Of a DNA stretch of 64,000 bases, positions 61,675 to 64,000 are shown one piece after another. The stretch lies in assembly GCF_902506195.1 (NCBI RefSeq), contig NZ_LR732817.1:2078985-2142984 (forward strand). Reading direction: 5' to 3'. Source of the DNA: Citricoccus sp. K5 (lineage in GTDB: Bacteria > Actinomycetota > Actinomycetes > Actinomycetales > Micrococcaceae). The notes under the pieces were generated by a model, which saw nothing but the letters and a program-made list of their open reading frames with translations, searched no databases and had not been told where the DNA came from. A program made the position numbers and the translations under genes. Positions within the stretch are counted from its first letter, which is position 1. Each line of letters opens with the position of its first letter.

Positions 61675-62798
61675 TCAGGGGAGGCAGGGCGCTGAAACCC
61701 CTCCGGGAGGCGGAGATCCCCCAGATCATGGATGCGGCCCCGCCGCCGGCGCATCAGCTTGGCGTCCAGCTTCAGGGTGAAGGCGATGACCACGGCCACC
61801 GCCCCGTACAGCTCCTCGGGCACCGGCGCGCCGATCCGGCAGTGGTCGTGCATCATCCAGGCCAATCCGATGTTCTTGACCAACGGAACCTCGGCGTCCA
61901 CGGCCCGTTCACGGATGCGCGCGGCCATCTCGCCCTTCCCGGCGGCCACCACCACAGGGGCCGCGTCTCCCTCCTTGTACCGCAGGGCCACGGCCACGTG
62001 CACGGGGTTGACCACCACAGCATCGGCACTGGAGACCTCGGAGATCATGCGGTTGCGGGACATGGACAGCTGCCGCGAGCGCCGCTGCGATTTCACCAGC
62101 GGATCGCCGTCGGAACTCTTGTGCTCCCGCTTGGCCTCGTCCTTGGTGACCTTCGTCTGCTTGCGGTTCCGCTTCGCCACCACGAACACGTCTGCGGCTG
62201 CCATGACCAGGCCGGCCAGCACGGAGAACCACAGCAATTGCAGCGCGGCGGTGGACACCACCGACGTCACGGCCTCCAGCGGCAGCAGACCCGCCCCCAT
62301 CAGCCCGGTGGCCACGGCTTGGATCACCCAGTACATGAGCAGTCCCACGGCCGCCGACTTCGCCAGGGCCTTGGCCGCGTTCCACCACGCCTGCGGACCG
62401 AGGATCTTCTGGGCGGCGGACACCGGGTTGAAGTGGTCGAACTTCGGGGCCAGGGACCGGAACGTCACCGGCCCCTGAAGGAACGGTGTGGCCACCGCGG
62501 CCAGCATCGCCACGGCCATGAGCGGCAGGATCGAGGCCCCCAGCGCCCCGCCGGCCTGAGCCAGAACCTGCAGCGCCACCTGCGGGTCGCCCGATTGGGC
62601 GGCCCGGGTGATCTGGAACAGCGAATCCGTGGCGGCACCCTGGGCGGCGAGGATCGTCATGGGAACCATCACCGCCACGGCGGCCACCACCACCCACGCG
62701 GAGACATCCGTGGAACGCCCGAGCTTTCCCTTCTTGCGGACCTCTCGCATCTGCCGGTCGGACGCCTGTTCAGTGCGCTCACCGGTCTCGGAACTCAC
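61668..62798 (-). CDS. flhB: Flagellar export apparatus protein FlhB (NPVH variant)
   Basis: This 376-residue protein starts SSETGERTEQASDRQMREVRKKG, typical of FlhB. Four helices follow, then a cytoplasmic domain with SRNRMISEV. The autocleavage motif normally NPTH reads NPVH (264-267). FlhB switches export from rod/hook to filament proteins after cleavage between Asn and Pro. Its stop codon lies inside palindrome B2. It starts seven bases after fliR ends. Confidence 0.94.
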   Translation of the reverse strand: MSSETGERTEQASDRQMREVRKKGKLGRSTDVSAWVVVAAVAVMVPMTILAAQGAATDSLFQITRAAQSGDPQVALQVLAQAGGALGASILPLMAVAMLAAVATPFLQGPVTFRSLAPKFDHFNPVSAAQKILGPQAWWNAAKALAKSAAVGLLMYWVIQAVATGLMGAGLLPLEAVTSVVSTAALQLLWFSVLAGLVMAAADVFVVAKRNRKQTKVTKDEAKREHKSSDGDPLVKSQRRSRQLSMSRNRMISEVSSADAVVVNPVHVAVALRYKEGDAAPVVVAAGKGEMAARIRERAVDAEVPLVKNIGLAWMMHDHCRIGAPVPEELYGAVAVVIAFTLKLDAKLMRRRRGRIHDLGDLRLPEGFQRPASPDN

Positions 62799-62805
62799 GA
62801 GCCCA

Positions 62806-63567
62806 TCACCGCAGCACCTCCTGGATCAGTTCCACGGCGGAGTCGGTCAACTGGTCCAGCGCCATCGGCAGCGCCGCGAACACCATGCCGCCGAAGGCCA
62901 GCGTCACCAGGATCTTCAGCGGGAACCCCAGGGAGAAGGCGTTCAGCGTGGGCGCCACCCGGGTCAGCAACCCGAGCCCGACGTCGGCCAGGAACAGCAC
63001 CGCGATCAGCGGCGCCGCGATCTGGGCGGCGGCGGCGAACATCCCGGTGAAGGCGGCCGCGACCGCGGCCGCCGATGAGGACATGTCCGGCAGCTCTCCC
63101 AGGGCGATCGCGTCGAAGGAGGTGCCGAAACCGAGGAACAGCGGGATGTGGGCACCCGAGGCCAGCATCATCGCGATCATCCCATTCTGGAAGAGGCGGG
63201 TGAACTGGGCCCCGTTGACCATCGATCCCGGATCGTAGACGGTGGCCATCTGGAAGCCGGAGGCCAGGTCGATGAGGGAGCCGGCGGACGCCACCGCGGC
63301 GAACGCCACCATCACGAGCACACCGAGCACCGCGCCGGTGGCCGCCTCCGCGGTACCGGCCGCCAGCAGAGCACCGGTGTCCAGGCCGCCGTCCGGAACG
63401 TCCACCCGGCCGGCGAAGGGCAGGGCGAGTCCCAAGGCCACGAGGCCCTTGATGCGCCACGGGAAGGAGGAGTTGGAGAAGGGTGGGGCGATGGCGATGA
63501 ACAGCGTGGTCCGCAGCAGCACCAGGAGGTACGCCTGCAGCCACGCCGGGTCAAGGGTGACGTCCAT
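62806..63567 (-). CDS. fliR: Flagellar export apparatus protein FliR
   Basis: This 253-residue protein has about six helices, with TTLFIAIAPPFSNSSFPWRIKGLVALGLA at the start and FSLGFPLKILVTLAFGG near the end, both FliR-like. It forms part of the FliPQR export pore. It lies in the order fliP, fliQ, fliR, flhB. Confidence 0.93.
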   Translation of the reverse strand: MDVTLDPAWLQAYLLVLLRTTLFIAIAPPFSNSSFPWRIKGLVALGLALPFAGRVDVPDGGLDTGALLAAGTAEAATGAVLGVLVMVAFAAVASAGSLIDLASGFQMATVYDPGSMVNGAQFTRLFQNGMIAMMLASGAHIPLFLGFGTSFDAIALGELPDMSSSAAAVAAAFTGMFAAAAQIAAPLIAVLFLADVGLGLLTRVAPTLNAFSLGFPLKILVTLAFGGMVFAALPMALDQLTDSAVELIQEVLR

Positions 63568-63578
63568 GAGGGTGCCCG

Positions 63579-63851
63579 CTAGCCGTTGATCAGATTCGGG
63601 ATCTGGTCAAAACACCACTGCGTGAACGTGACCATCTCCTGGATCATCCAGTATCCGGACAGCGCCAGAACCACAGCGACGGCGATCGCCTTGGGCACGA
63701 AGGACAGGGTGATCTCCTGTACCTGGGTGGCGGACTGCAGCAGGCCGATGAGCAGGCCCACTGCGAGGGCGGTGATCAGCACCGGCGCGGAGAGCTTGGC
63801 GGCCATCAGCAGGGCCTGCACCCCGAGGTCCACCACGGCGTTCTGGTCCAT
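63579..63851 (-). CDS. fliQ: Flagellar export apparatus protein FliQ
   Basis: This 90-residue protein has two helices with APVLITALAVGLLIGLLQSATQVQEITLSFVPK, the FliQ signature. Four copies join FliP and FliR in the pore. The ATG lies two bases from the fliP stop. Confidence 0.95.
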   Translation of the reverse strand: MDQNAVVDLGVQALLMAAKLSAPVLITALAVGLLIGLLQSATQVQEITLSFVPKAIAVAVVLALSGYWMIQEMVTFTQWCFDQIPNLING

Positions 63852-63852
63852 C

Positions 63853-64000
63853 TCAGCTCCCCGCCCCGTTGTATGTGCCCACGAGGGAACTGATGATCAG
63901 TCCCCACCCGTCCACGAGGACGAACAGGAGGATCTTGAACGGCAGGGACACCATGACGGGCGGCAGCATCATCATGCCCATGGACATCAGCGCCGAGGAC
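63853..64000 (-). CDS. fliP: Flagellar export apparatus protein FliP (C-terminal part)
   Basis: Only the last 49 codons lie in the window, one base short of a codon at the edge. They read [29 protein letters not shown] and a [13 protein letters not shown] end, matching the conserved FliP C-terminus. The gene starts beyond position 64000. Confidence 0.93.
   Translation of the reverse strand, partial: SSALMSMGMMMLPPVMVSLPFKILLFVLVDGWGLIISSLVGTYNGAGS

Overview
The window is high-GC DNA (roughly 70 % by eye) with short intergenic gaps, GTG and TTG starts, DtxR-type and CIRCE operators, a GuaB3 paralogue, an actinobacterial class E sortase and several leaderless promoters. This points to a Gram-positive actinobacterium, most likely Micrococcales and probably Micrococcaceae. 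The genus cannot be fixed from sequence alone. The flagellar export genes at the right end mean the strain, or a recent ancestor, is motile.

Layout, left to right. (1) 1-14.4 kb is a carboxylate and sugar-acid catabolic region. It starts with the end of a tripartite tricarboxylate transporter (tctB, tctA) and a UspA protein. A GntR regulator, an orphan peptide-type binding lipoprotein, a DHDPS-family aldolase/dehydratase, a second GntR and an L-talarate/galactarate dehydratase-like enolase-superfamily enzyme follow. Next is a tartrate-type cluster: a DASS anion symporter, divergent from LysR, tartrate/D-malate dehydrogenase, glycerate kinase and pyruvate kinase. That set makes a complete route from tartrate through glycerate and 2-phosphoglycerate to PEP and pyruvate. 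(2) 14.4-19 kb is housekeeping: DUF3817, SURF1, glpD, guaB3. (3) 19-22.5 kb holds LysR divergent from glucarate dehydratase and a coupled 2-hydroxyacid dehydrogenase. (4) 22.5-32.6 kb holds a ParB-fold orphan, a complete peptide ABC transporter with a coupled TSUP exporter, and a 2-hydroxyacid dehydrogenase-UspA-IclR run. (5) 32.6-42.2 kb holds guaB, sortase E, a dicarboxylate symporter, an M23 peptidase behind an 11-codon leader ORF, groES-groEL under two CIRCE operators, and a THUMP-like methyltransferase. (6) 42.2-47.9 kb holds a nuclease-like gene bracketed by three 58-bp palindromes, then an iron-siderophore ABC operon under a DtxR-type iron box. (7) 47.9-56.9 kb holds a GH3 lipoprotein, a YbdK-type ligase, a more AT-rich three-gene module that looks like a type VII secretion substrate set, tsaD and two unknown genes. 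(8) 56.9-64 kb is a flagellar export operon (fliP-fliQ-fliR-flhB-flhA plus an unknown gene), split between flhB and flhA by a second nuclease-like gene with its own palindromes.

The most notable signal is the pair of homologous PDDEXK-like (Vsr/DUF559-type) proteins at 42.3-43.3 kb and 60.6-61.6 kb. Each is bracketed by its own family of imperfect palindromes. In both islands one palindrome overlaps the stop codon of the neighbouring gene, and the second island has inserted into the flagellar operon. The arrangement resembles REP/RAYT elements but uses a different protein fold. I do not know a described system of this kind and cannot search for one here.

Secondary signals are: a LysR box and a TTGGAC -35 element at identical 22-bp spacing at two tartrate-cluster promoters; operator-like palindromes next to both GntR genes; eight genes with a -10 box exactly six bases before the start codon; a catalytic Cys-to-Ser change in GuaB3; an NPVH instead of NPTH cleavage motif in FlhB; and the 11-codon leader ORF overlapping the M23 gene as TGATG.
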